In this document: positions 26,353 to 35,291 of the stretch, piece by piece | Numbering within the stretch: position 1 is the stretch's first letter | How the letters are laid out: each line of letters starts with the position of its first letter | Assembly: GCA_023229575.1 (NCBI GenBank) | Contig: JALNYZ010000008.1 | Span: 62,001-126,000 of the forward strand | Length of the DNA stretch: 64,000 nt | Source: Prolixibacteraceae bacterium | Lineage (GTDB): Bacteria > Bacteroidota > Bacteroidia > Bacteroidales > Prolixibacteraceae | Direction: 5' to 3' | Position numbers and translations under genes: made by a program | Notes under the pieces: model-generated | Seen by the model: the letters and a program-made list of their open reading frames with translations, nothing else | Database searches by the model: none | Told to the model about the DNA's origin: nothing

Positions 26353-28068
26353 ATGAGAACCGGCAATCTCTTCCGAAAAAAATCGATTTCCATGATCCTT
26401 CATGATTCGTCGGATCTGGCACTTCATGGAACTGGAATGAAGCGAACGCTGGGGGTGTTTGACCTGACTGCTTTGGGAGTTGCTGCCATTGTTGGGGCAG
26501 GAATTTTCAGTACCATTGGAAATGCTGCTGCAACCGGTGGTCCGGCTGTTTCCCTTTTGTTTGTCTTTACGGCCATCGCCTGCGGACTTTCTGCCATGTG
26601 TTATGCCGAATTTGCCTCAGCCATCCCAATCAGCGGTAGCGCTTATACTTACGCGTATGCCAGTTTTGGTGAGCTTGTTGCATGGATCATTGGCTGGGAC
26701 CTGATAATGGAATATGCCATTGGGAACATCGCGGTAGCCATCTCCTGGTCAGGCTATTTTACCGGATTACTCTCCGGATTTGGCATACATATTTACTCTT
26801 TCCTGGCAACGGATTATCTGACAGCGTTCAGAGGATATCATGAGGCTTTGGATTTGATTCAGAATGGCACATCAATCCCCAATCTGAGTCCCGCATTGAA
26901 TGAGGCTTACCAGGCATGGACCACTGCGCCGCAAATATTCAATTTCAGATTGATTGCCGATATACCGGCTTTTTTTATTGTTGTTGCCATTACCTGGATC
27001 TGCTACATTGGGATCAGGGAGTCAAAAAGGGCCAACAACATGATGGTTTTGCTCAAGGTTGGTGTGCTGATTTTGGTCATCGCTGCCGGGGCATTTTATG
27101 TCGATCCGGCCAATTGGTCGCCATTTGCACCCAACGGATTGCCTGGAGTTTTGAAAGGCATTTCGGGCGTGTTTTTTGCCTACATCGGGTTTGATGCCAT
27201 CTCTACCACGGCCGAAGAGTGTAAAAATCCCAAAAGGGACCTTCCCAGGTCCATGTTTTATTCACTATTAATTACAACAGTTTTGTATGTACTTGTCAGT
27301 TTGGTTTTGACCGGTATGGTACCTTTTGACCAATTGGGGGTAGCTGATCCATTGGCCTTTGTCTTCGCCAAATTGCATCTCGCAAAACTTTCAGGGATCA
27401 TTGCCATCAGTGCTGTCATTGCCATGGCCAGTGTCCTTTTGGTTTTTCAACTGGGTCAGCCACGAATCTGGATGAGCATGAGCCGCGACGGACTTTTGCC
27501 GCCTATCTTTGCAAAATTGCATCCCAAATACAGGACGCCTGGTTTTTCGACCATCGTGACAGGTTTTTTAGTAGCGCTACCTGCACTTTTTATGAATCTC
27601 ACGGAGGTGACAGACCTGACAAGCATAGGTACGTTGTTTGCCTTCATTTTAGTTTCGGGTGGGATTTTGATCATCAATCCAAAGGGGTCAAGAACTGGGA
27701 ATGACAAGGGATTTATTGTTCCTTACTTAAATAGCAGGTATTATATTCCGCCAACTTTGCTGATTGTAGGTTTTATCCTCGCCTATACACATGCGGGGGT
27801 TCCCGGGTTGGAAAATATTTTTACAAATTATTCCATTCATTCGATTCCATATATCCTGTTTTGGTTAACGACGATCATTGTGACCATCCTTTCGATCGTC
27901 AAAGCCTGGTCATTCATTCCTGTGATCGGCCTCCTGACCAATTTTTACCTGATGAGTGAACTGGGAATTACCAATTGGACAAGATTCGGTGTGTGGTTGG
28001 TCATTGGTTTGTTGTTCTATTTCAGTTATGGAATTTTCCACTCCAAATTGAGTGAGGCCAAAATTTAG
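26353..28068 (+). CDS. Amino acid permease (APC superfamily, cationic amino acid transporter type)
   Basis: The 571-residue inner-membrane protein has about 12-14 hydrophobic segments. TM1 carries the unwound substrate motif GVAAIVGAGIFSTIG, TM6 the GVFFAYIGFDAISTTAEE characteristic of CAT-type transporters, and a C-terminal extension of two more helices matches that subfamily. It is expected to import amino acids with protons or by exchange. The ATG at 26353 follows the repeat tract closely; Met14 (26392) is an alternative start. Confidence 0.9.
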   Translation: MRTGNLFRKKSISMILHDSSDLALHGTGMKRTLGVFDLTALGVAAIVGAGIFSTIGNAAATGGPAVSLLFVFTAIACGLSAMCYAEFASAIPISGSAYTYAYASFGELVAWIIGWDLIMEYAIGNIAVAISWSGYFTGLLSGFGIHIYSFLATDYLTAFRGYHEALDLIQNGTSIPNLSPALNEAYQAWTTAPQIFNFRLIADIPAFFIVVAITWICYIGIRESKRANNMMVLLKVGVLILVIAAGAFYVDPANWSPFAPNGLPGVLKGISGVFFAYIGFDAISTTAEECKNPKRDLPRSMFYSLLITTVLYVLVSLVLTGMVPFDQLGVADPLAFVFAKLHLAKLSGIIAISAVIAMASVLLVFQLGQPRIWMSMSRDGLLPPIFAKLHPKYRTPGFSTIVTGFLVALPALFMNLTEVTDLTSIGTLFAFILVSGGILIINPKGSRTGNDKGFIVPYLNSRYYIPPTLLIVGFILAYTHAGVPGLENIFTNYSIHSIPYILFWLTTIIVTILSIVKAWSFIPVIGLLTNFYLMSELGITNWTRFGVWLVIGLLFYFSYGIFHSKLSEAKI

Positions 28069-28224
28069 TTTTGACGGAAAGATTTGCATGGTTGTCCTGT
28101 AGGACGACACACCTTGATTCTATCTGCCAGAATAGGATGAAAGTTGAAATTGGGAACAAGAAATTGAATCAATTTCTTAGATTTGCGATATGATTGAAGT
28201 AAAAGTTTAATTATTTTGCGGCCA

Positions 28225-31200
28225 ATGATACCCAAATCCCTTTACCGGTTCAGTTTACTCTCGCTATTCCTGCTGATTGCCCTTGGATCTTCTGCCCAAA
28301 AGAACACAAATAATTTCCATATAACCGGCAGGATCAGGGTAGACAATGGTGATCCTGCAGGGACGGTTGTCACCCTGACAAATTCGGCTACAAAAAAAAC
28401 AGAAAATAGTATTACCGTCAATACAACCGGCAAATTTGAATTTGATCTCGCTTTCTTTTCTGAGTACCTGATGACGGTTGTCAAGGATAACCATTATACC
28501 AAAGATATCGAGGTCTCCACCATGATACCTTCGCAGGTATGGTCGAAAGACAGCATATTTCCTCCCTTTTTGATGGTGGCAACAATTTATAAAAGAGTTC
28601 CGAATGTTACCCTAAGTTTTGAGGGAAAAGTTGTTGGCAAAATATGTTATTCGCCCAAAGGTAAACTCGACAATTTTGATTCCAATATTTTCATTGATGA
28701 CAAGGATATAAGGAAGGAGATAGACCAGGCTATCAAGTCGCACGAAGATGAAATTTTCAATGCAAAAATGGCCGAGGCAGTCGAATTTGAAAAGAAAAAC
28801 ATGATCAGGGAGGCCATTCATGCCTACGAGGAGGCGTTGGCCATGCGTAAGAACGATCCGTTTATCAAACCCAAACTGAAAGAGCTCGCTTCTGATCTTA
28901 AAAATTTGGAAAAGGATGCATTACTGGAAGCAGAATTTAACCGATGGATCGTATCTGGTGATGAGAATGTCACAAAAATAAAATACCCAGAAGCCATTGA
29001 AAATTACAAATCTGCGCTGATTGTCAAACCAGGGAACCAGGTTGCATCAGAAAAACTTGCTGCTACAGAGCAGTTGCTGGCAAAAATAATTGCAGAAAGG
29101 GCAAAACAGGATGAAGCGTTTAACCTTCAGTTGGCAGCAGGTGATGCTCTTGTGAATGAGAAGAAATACAGCGATGGCATCGAAAAATTTAAAGGAGCCT
29201 TGGTACTGAAGCCGGCCAATCAGGTGGCTATCTATAAAATTGCCAATGCAGAAAAGCTTTTGGCCTTGGCGAATGCCGATAAGGCTAAGCTTGAGGCTGA
29301 ATATCAACAGCTGCTGGCGGCAGGTGATGAAAATGTTGCAAAATTGAAATTTCCAGAAGCAATTGTTAACTTTAAGGATGCCCTGAAAATTAAGCCTCAG
29401 GATGTAGTAGCAACTTCCAGCCTGGCCAATGCTGAAAGGTTGTTGGCCCAGGCTCGTGCCGACAAGGCCAAAAGGGAGGAAGAGTTCAACAGGCTGCTTG
29501 CTACAGGCGATGCGAACGTAACCGATCAAAAATATCCCGAGGCGATTGGGAATTTCAAAGGAGCGCTCGCTATCAAAGTTGGGGACAAAATCGCATCAGA
29601 CAAACTTGCCAATGTGGAAAAGCTGCTGGCCCAGGCCAATGCCGACAAGGCCAAACAGGAGGCAGAGTTTATCCGACTGCTGGCAGTAGGTGATAACAAC
29701 GTTGCCGGGAAAAAATATCCCGAAGCCATTGGGAATTTCAAAGGAGCGCTTGCCATCAAAGTAGGGGATAAAGTTGCCTCAGACAAACTGGCAAATGCTG
29801 AAAAGCTGCTGGCCCAGGTTAATGCTGACAAAGCAAAGCAGGAGGCCGAATTTAACAGGCTGCTGGCAACGGGTGATGCGAACGTAACCGATCAGAAATA
29901 TCCCGAAGCCATTGGGAATTTCAAAGGAGCACTTGCAATAAAAGCTGGGGACAAAAATGCCTCAGGCAAACTTGCCAATGCAGAAAAGCTATTGGCACAG
30001 GCCAATGCCGACAGGGCCAAACAGGAAGCAGAGTTCAACCGGCTACTGGCGGCAGGCGATGACAACGTCTCCGGACAACAATATCCTGAAGCGATTGAAA
30101 ATTTCAAGGGTGCATTGGCAATCAAGTTTGGAGACAAAAATGCCTCAGACAAACTGGCAAATGCGGAAAAGCTGCTGGCCCAGGTTAATGCTGACAAAGC
30201 AAAGCAGGAGGCCGAATTTAACAGGCTGCTGGCAGCGGGTGATGCGAACGTAACCGATCAGAAATATCCCGAAGCCATTGGGAATTTCAAAGGAGCACTC
30301 GCCATCAAAGTAGGGGATAAAGTTGCATCAGATAAACTGGCCAATGCTGAAAAGCTGCTGGCACAGGCCAATGAAGACAAAGCCAAAATGGAGGCAGAAT
30401 TCAACAGACTACTGGCAGCAGGTGATGACAATGTATCTGGGAAAAAATATCCCGAGGCGATTGGGAATTTCAAAGGAGCGCTCGCTATCAAAGTTGGGGA
30501 CAAAATCGCATCAGACAAACTGGCCAATGCTGAAAAGCTGCTGACACAGGCAAATGCTGACAAAGCCAAACTGGAGGCAGAATTCAACAGGCTTCTGGCG
30601 GCAGGAGATGCTAATGTTACTGATCAAAAATATCCCGAGGCGATTGGGAATTTCAAAGGAGCGCTCGCTATCAAAGTTGGGGACAAAATCGCATCAGACA
30701 AACTGGCCAATGCTGAAAAGCTGCTGGCACAGGCAAATGCAGACAAGGCCAAACAGGAGGCAGAGTTTATCCGGCTGCTGGCAGTAGGTGATAACAACGT
30801 TGCCGGGAAAAAATATCCCGAGGCGATTGGGAATTTCAAAGGAGCGCTCGCTATCAAAGTTGGGGACAAAATCGCATCAGACAAACTGGCCAATGCAGAA
30901 AAGCTATTGGCACAGACCAATGCCGACAGGGCCAAACAGGAAGCAGAGTTTAACCGGCTGCTGGTGGCTGGTGATGCGAATTTGGCAGGATTAAAGTATC
31001 CCGAAGCAATTGGAAATTTTAAAGATGCCTTGAAAATTTTACCAGGCAATCAGGTGGCAACTTCTAAATTGTCTGAAGCAGAAAAATTGCTGGCAATTTT
31101 CCTTGCAGATAAACTGAAGAAAGAGACGGAGCAAAAACTATTGGCCGAAAAGGAGAGAAAGTACAAAGCAACCATTGCCAGGGCAGATGAATTGTTTGCG

Positions 31201-31881
31201 GCAAAAACCTATCCCGATGCAAGGAATCAATACAAAGAGGCCATCAAAATTTCGGACATTGAGAACTATCCCAAAGTACGAATCGTTGAAATTGACTCGT
31301 TGTTGGCCAAACAGGCTGCCGAAAAATTGCTTGCGCAAAAGATGGCAGATGAACAAAGAAAGCTTCAGGGAGAGGGCAGTTACCTGAAAAATATTCAGAC
31401 AGGTGATGCCAATTATGCCAAATCCCTTTGGATGGTCGCTATCTTTTATTATCAGGAAGCATTGAAATACAAGGCTGGCGATAAATATGCCGGCGAACGG
31501 GTTGACGATTGTAAAAAAATGATTGGCAGTAATATAACTGCAGAAATAATGCAGCGGTATACCTCTTTTTTAAAAAATGCTGATGAGGATTTACAGGCAA
31601 AAAAATACAGTTCATCGCGGTTCTATTATGGCGAAGCCTCCAGAATATTGCCGTGGGAAAATTATCCGAAAGAACAGCTGATTTTGGTTGAAAAATTAAT
31701 ATCTTCATCAGATGTTAATGGAATCGAAGCACAGTACATGGATGCAATTAAAAAGGCAGACGATGCGGTTGTACAAAAGAATTTTGCGATTGCCCGTTTC
31801 TATTTTCAAAAAGCTGTCTCCCTTAAACCTGCAGAAGAGTATCCTAAGCAACAATTACTAAGATTATCTTCCGAAAAATAA
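28225..31881 (+). CDS. Large secreted protein with twelve 61-residue TPR-like repeats
   Basis: From ATG 28225 (an upstream TTG at 28216 is unlikely) this is 1218 residues: signal peptide (cleavage near GSSAQ), a beta-rich carboxypeptidase-regulatory-like domain (residues ~30-110, ITGRIRVDNGDPAGTVVTL), a helical linker, then twelve repeats (28936-31131) with core GDANVTDQKYPEAIGNFKGAL and LANAEKLLAQANADKAKQEA. About four diverged repeats close the protein. Each unit is two or three helices like a TPR with a charged coiled-coil extension. It probably acts in the periplasm or at the outer membrane as a scaffold; I know no named homologue. A TAGATTTG -7 element lies at 28178-28185. Confidence 0.8.
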   Translation: MIPKSLYRFSLLSLFLLIALGSSAQKNTNNFHITGRIRVDNGDPAGTVVTLTNSATKKTENSITVNTTGKFEFDLAFFSEYLMTVVKDNHYTKDIEVSTMIPSQVWSKDSIFPPFLMVATIYKRVPNVTLSFEGKVVGKICYSPKGKLDNFDSNIFIDDKDIRKEIDQAIKSHEDEIFNAKMAEAVEFEKKNMIREAIHAYEEALAMRKNDPFIKPKLKELASDLKNLEKDALLEAEFNRWIVSGDENVTKIKYPEAIENYKSALIVKPGNQVASEKLAATEQLLAKIIAERAKQDEAFNLQLAAGDALVNEKKYSDGIEKFKGALVLKPANQVAIYKIANAEKLLALANADKAKLEAEYQQLLAAGDENVAKLKFPEAIVNFKDALKIKPQDVVATSSLANAERLLAQARADKAKREEEFNRLLATGDANVTDQKYPEAIGNFKGALAIKVGDKIASDKLANVEKLLAQANADKAKQEAEFIRLLAVGDNNVAGKKYPEAIGNFKGALAIKVGDKVASDKLANAEKLLAQVNADKAKQEAEFNRLLATGDANVTDQKYPEAIGNFKGALAIKAGDKNASGKLANAEKLLAQANADRAKQEAEFNRLLAAGDDNVSGQQYPEAIENFKGALAIKFGDKNASDKLANAEKLLAQVNADKAKQEAEFNRLLAAGDANVTDQKYPEAIGNFKGALAIKVGDKVASDKLANAEKLLAQANEDKAKMEAEFNRLLAAGDDNVSGKKYPEAIGNFKGALAIKVGDKIASDKLANAEKLLTQANADKAKLEAEFNRLLAAGDANVTDQKYPEAIGNFKGALAIKVGDKIASDKLANAEKLLAQANADKAKQEAEFIRLLAVGDNNVAGKKYPEAIGNFKGALAIKVGDKIASDKLANAEKLLAQTNADRAKQEAEFNRLLVAGDANLAGLKYPEAIGNFKDALKILPGNQVATSKLSEAEKLLAIFLADKLKKETEQKLLAEKERKYKATIARADELFAAKTYPDARNQYKEAIKISDIENYPKVRIVEIDSLLAKQAAEKLLAQKMADEQRKLQGEGSYLKNIQTGDANYAKSLWMVAIFYYQEALKYKAGDKYAGERVDDCKKMIGSNITAEIMQRYTSFLKNADEDLQAKKYSSSRFYYGEASRILPWENYPKEQLILVEKLISSSDVNGIEAQYMDAIKKADDAVVQKNFAIARFYFQKAVSLKPAEEYPKQQLLRLSSEK
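28936..31131 (+). repeat. Twelve tandem 183-bp in-frame repeats
   Basis: The period is exactly 183 bp (61 codons) over all twelve units. Units 4-11 are nearly identical at DNA level over long blocks, for example the segment beginning AAATATCCCGAGGCGATTGG recurs in units 9, 10 and 11, while units 1-3 and 12 are diverged. Two subtypes alternate (GDANVTDQKYPEA and GDNNVAGKKYPEA or GDDNVSGKKYPEA), suggesting multi-unit duplication or gene conversion. The copy number is probably unstable. Confidence 0.9.
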
Positions 31882-31996
31882 AACCATTTCATCTGGTTTT
31901 CGTATTTGACAGTAGAATTTGCAAAGGTTGAGAACAATTTCAAACTTACAGGTGTTATTGTATTTTAACGATTTTGCAGCTAACAACAGATCTCTG

Positions 31997-32389
31997 ATGA
32001 CGGACAAAATATATGTTCCTGCTGATTATGTGCCGATTCTGATTCAGTCGCTGGTAGCCTTTGGCTTCGTTGCACTGACCATGTTTGCCACCCACTTTAT
32101 CTCGAGCAAGAGAAAAAGAATCAGAACTTTGCGTAAAGATGAGAATTTTGAGTGTGGAATAGAGATTCAAGGAAATGCCAGGTTTCCATTTTCAGTAAAA
32201 TATTTTCTTGTAGCCATTTTGTTTGTCCTCTTTGATGTCGAAATCATCTTCTTTTATCCCTGGGCGATTAACTTTTTGCAGATGGAGTGGAGAGAATTTT
32301 TTGCGATGCTGCTCTTTGTGGCCTTGCTGCTTTTCGGCTTTTATTATATCTATGAGAAGGGCGCCCTTGAGTGGAACAATGACGAATAG
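31997..32389 (+). CDS. nuoA: NADH-quinone oxidoreductase subunit A
   Basis: ATG 31997 (MTDKIYVPADYVPIL) is preferred over the earlier in-frame Met at 31919, since NuoA normally begins just before its first helix. The 130-residue protein has three transmembrane helices and the diagnostic FECGIE and SVKYFLVAILFVLFDVEIIF segments. It belongs to the quinone-junction part of complex I. First gene of the nuo cluster. Confidence 0.95.
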   Translation: MTDKIYVPADYVPILIQSLVAFGFVALTMFATHFISSKRKRIRTLRKDENFECGIEIQGNARFPFSVKYFLVAILFVLFDVEIIFFYPWAINFLQMEWREFFAMLLFVALLLFGFYYIYEKGALEWNNDE

Positions 32390-32410
32390 ATCTATTTAAC
32401 AACCACGATC

Positions 32411-32953
32411 ATGTCAAAATATAATCTTGTAGAACCACCGGATGGCTATTCGGCTCCCGGTTTTTTTGCTACTACGCTGGATAGGGTAGTTGGACTTGCC
32501 CGAAAAAATTCAATCTGGCCATTGCCATTTGCTACCTCATGTTGCGGTATCGAATTTATGGCCACGATGGGTGCAAACTACGATTTGGCCCGTTTTGGGT
32601 CTGAACGCTTGAGTTTCTCTCCACGGCAGGCTGATTTACTGATGGTGATGGGCACCATCGCAAAAAAAATGGGTCCCATCGTACATCAGGTATATGAACA
32701 AATGGCCGAGCCAAGATGGGTATTGTCTGTTGGAGCATGTGCTTCCAGTGGAGGTATTTTTGATACTTACAGCGTACTTCAGGGTATTGACCGGGTTGTT
32801 CCCGTTGATGTTTATGTACCGGGATGCCCGCCACGACCAGAGCAAATACTAGATGGTTTCATGAAAATCCAGGAGCTGGTAGGAAACGAATCCCTTCGCA
32901 GAAGATATTCGCCCGAATACCGTGAACTGTTGGAAAAATACGGAATAAGATAG
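32411..32953 (+). CDS. nuoB: NADH-quinone oxidoreductase subunit B (N2 cluster)
   Basis: The 180-residue subunit carries the ligands of the terminal 4Fe-4S cluster N2: the adjacent Cys pair in TSCCGIEF, Cys in GACASSGG and Cys in VPGCPPRPE. It passes electrons to quinone. It begins 21 nt after nuoA. Length is normal. Confidence 0.97.
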   Translation: MSKYNLVEPPDGYSAPGFFATTLDRVVGLARKNSIWPLPFATSCCGIEFMATMGANYDLARFGSERLSFSPRQADLLMVMGTIAKKMGPIVHQVYEQMAEPRWVLSVGACASSGGIFDTYSVLQGIDRVVPVDVYVPGCPPRPEQILDGFMKIQELVGNESLRRRYSPEYRELLEKYGIR

Positions 32954-32956
32954 AAC

Positions 32957-33445
32957 ATGAAGCAACAGTTGATTCACGACAGCCTGCAGAAAAAATTCCA
33001 GAATGAGTCGATTTTATTCGATGAAACATCTGATATTTTGACATTTACAGTCAGAAAACAATCCATTGTGGAGGTTGTTCAGTTTTTGAAAGAGGTTTTG
33101 GGATTCCAGTTTCTGACCGACCTGTGCGGGATTCATTACCCCGAACAGGAGTTGGCCCTTGGCGTTGTATACCATCTTCACAATTTTCAGACAAACACTA
33201 GAATCAGGGTAAAAACATTTACATCGGTACAAAAACCGCAAATTGATACCCTGACAAACCTCTTTTCATCGGCCAACTGGATGGAGCGGGAAACGTATGA
33301 TTTTTTTGGAATTGATTTCGTTGGTCACCCGAATCTGATCAGGATCTTAAATGTGGAATACCTGGATTACTTCCCTTTAAGAAAGGAGTATCCCCTGGAG
33401 GATCAAACACGAAAGGACAAGGACGATCGATTTTTTGGAAGATAA
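32957..33445 (+). CDS. nuoC: NADH-quinone oxidoreductase subunit C
   Basis: The 162-residue 30-kDa-type subunit shows the signature WMERETYDFFGIDFVGHPNL and PLRKEYPLED. It is encoded separately from nuoD, unlike the fused NuoCD of enterobacteria. It starts 3 nt after nuoB. Confidence 0.96.
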   Translation: MKQQLIHDSLQKKFQNESILFDETSDILTFTVRKQSIVEVVQFLKEVLGFQFLTDLCGIHYPEQELALGVVYHLHNFQTNTRIRVKTFTSVQKPQIDTLTNLFSSANWMERETYDFFGIDFVGHPNLIRILNVEYLDYFPLRKEYPLEDQTRKDKDDRFFGR

Positions 33446-33452
33446 CTACAAG

Positions 33453-34667
33453 ATGGAACATTTAGGAAAAGAACATATATTAATCAGACCTGAAGATTAC
33501 GACAAAAACTTCAGCACGTTGAATCTTGGTCCGACGCACCCAGCCACACATGGTATCTTCCAGAATATCCTTACCATGAACGGGGAGACCATTGTCGATA
33601 CGGAACAAACCGTTGGCTATATTCACCGGGCCTTTGAAAAATTGGCCGAGCGAAGGGCTTTTTACCAGATTACCACGCTGACCGACCGACTGAACTATTG
33701 TTCCTCCCCAATCAACAACATTGGCTGGCAGACAACGGTCGAAAAGCTTCTGGGTGTACAAACCTCCAAACGGATTGATTACATGCGGATTATCATCATG
33801 GAGCTGGCCAGAATCTCTGATCACCTGATATGCAACAGTGTGATCGGTGTCGACAGCGGGGCATTGACAGGTTTCGTTTATGTCTTCCAGGAGAGAGAGA
33901 AGATATATGAAATATATGAGGAGATCTGCGGCGCGCGCTTAACTACTAATCTGGGCAGAATAGGTGGGTTTGAGCGGGACTTTACCCCATCCGTGATTAA
34001 CAAAATAAGGGAGTTTATCGCGAATCTTCCAAAGGTGATTAAACAGTTTGAGAAATTGCTGCTTCGTAACCGGATTTTCATGGACAGGACCATCAATGTT
34101 GGTGGTATCTCTGCGGAAAGAGCCCTCAATTACGGTTTTACCGGACCTTGTTTACGTGCCGCAGGTGTTGATTACGATGTGAGAGTGATGAACCCCTATT
34201 CCTCCTACAATGACTTTGATTTCACCATCCCGGTAGGGACCAACGGTGATACATATGATCGCTTCTGCGTAAGGCAGGAAGAGATCTGGCAAAGCATCAA
34301 ACTTGTCAAAAATGCGCTTGAAAACCTCCCGGAAGGAAGCTATCACATGGAGGTACCTGAATTTTATCTTCCTGCCAAAGAGGAGGTTTACAGCAAAATG
34401 GAATCTTTGATCTGGCATTTCAAGATTGTTATGGGAGAAGTGGAAGTCCCGGTAGGGGAGGTTTACCACTCTGTCGAAGGTGGCAATGGCGAATTGGGAT
34501 TTTACCTGGTGAGCGATGGTGGAAGAACTCCATTCCGGCTCCATTTCAGACGGCCTTGTTTCATCTATTACCAGGCTTTTCCTGAGATGGTGAAAGGATC
34601 ATTCCTTTCGGATGCCATTCTGACCATGAGCAGCATGAACGTGATTGCCGGGGAGTTGGACGCTTGA
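33453..34667 (+). CDS. nuoD: NADH-quinone oxidoreductase subunit D
   Basis: ATG 33453 is used (404 residues); an earlier in-frame TTG at 33435 would overlap nuoC. Signatures are LNLGPTHPATHG, the quinone-pocket region, TNLGRIGGFERD, and the C-terminal SFLSDAILTMSSMNVIAGELD. It forms the quinone site with NuoB. Confidence 0.97.
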   Translation: MEHLGKEHILIRPEDYDKNFSTLNLGPTHPATHGIFQNILTMNGETIVDTEQTVGYIHRAFEKLAERRAFYQITTLTDRLNYCSSPINNIGWQTTVEKLLGVQTSKRIDYMRIIIMELARISDHLICNSVIGVDSGALTGFVYVFQEREKIYEIYEEICGARLTTNLGRIGGFERDFTPSVINKIREFIANLPKVIKQFEKLLLRNRIFMDRTINVGGISAERALNYGFTGPCLRAAGVDYDVRVMNPYSSYNDFDFTIPVGTNGDTYDRFCVRQEEIWQSIKLVKNALENLPEGSYHMEVPEFYLPAKEEVYSKMESLIWHFKIVMGEVEVPVGEVYHSVEGGNGELGFYLVSDGGRTPFRLHFRRPCFIYYQAFPEMVKGSFLSDAILTMSSMNVIAGELDA

Positions 34668-34709
34668 AATAAGGATAAAGGATAAAGTAAAAAGGATAAA
34701 GTTATTGGA

Positions 34710-35291
34710 ATGTTAGATAAAAAGATCAACCATCCGTTGCACGAGAAGAAGAACAAAGCATTCTGCTTTTCGGATGCGACCATGGTAAAAGTGCAAAAGA
34801 TCATCGCGCGTTATCCGGAAGGAAGGCAGAAATCTGCTTTGTTGCCCTTGCTGCACATTGCGCAAGAGGAGTTTGAAGGATATTTGAGTGTGGATGTCAT
34901 GGATTATGTTGCGGGGCTGCTGAATATTCAGCCCATTGAAGTTTACGAAGTTGCCACATTTTACTCGCAGTACTACCTCGATCCTGTCGGGAAAAATGTG
35001 ATAGAGATCTGCCGGACAGGTCCATGCGCGATTTGTGGTGGTGAAAAGATGCAGGAATACCTTGAAAAGAAATTGAATATCAAAACGGGGGAGACAACCC
35101 CGGACGGACTGTTCACATTGAAGGCAGTTGAATGTCTGGGCGCCTGCGGTTCGGCACCTGTCATGCAAATCAATACGGAATTTCACGAATTTTTAACGAA
35201 GGAAAAGATAGATCAAATCCTGGATGAGTTAACACTGAAAGCGAAAGAAGCAAAGCCCGAAAAATCACGATGGAAAGAAAAATTCTTTTAA
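34710..35291 (+). CDS. nuoE: NADH-quinone oxidoreductase subunit E (2Fe-2S N1a)
   Basis: This 193-residue 24-kDa-type subunit has the four cluster ligands in CRTGPCAIC and CLGACGSAP, and the helical N-terminal bundle (LPLLHIAQEEFEGYLS). It overlaps nuoF by 22 nt. The C-terminal Lys/Glu tail is a little longer than typical. Confidence 0.96.
   Translation: MLDKKINHPLHEKKNKAFCFSDATMVKVQKIIARYPEGRQKSALLPLLHIAQEEFEGYLSVDVMDYVAGLLNIQPIEVYEVATFYSQYYLDPVGKNVIEICRTGPCAICGGEKMQEYLEKKLNIKTGETTPDGLFTLKAVECLGACGSAPVMQINTEFHEFLTKEKIDQILDELTLKAKEAKPEKSRWKEKFF

Noticed and set aside
29526..31049. Long Ala/Ser-rich minus-strand open frames across the repeat gene
   Set aside because: They repeat with the same period and are antisense shadows of the 61-residue units.
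28936..31131. 183-bp repeats considered as a CRISPR-like or other DNA array
   Set aside because: The period is a multiple of three, the frame is open throughout, and the units encode a regular helical protein; there are no unique spacers between short repeats.
32957..34667. Possible fused nuoCD as in enterobacteria
   Set aside because: nuoC ends with TAA at 33445 and nuoD has its own ATG at 33453; there is no frameshift joining them.
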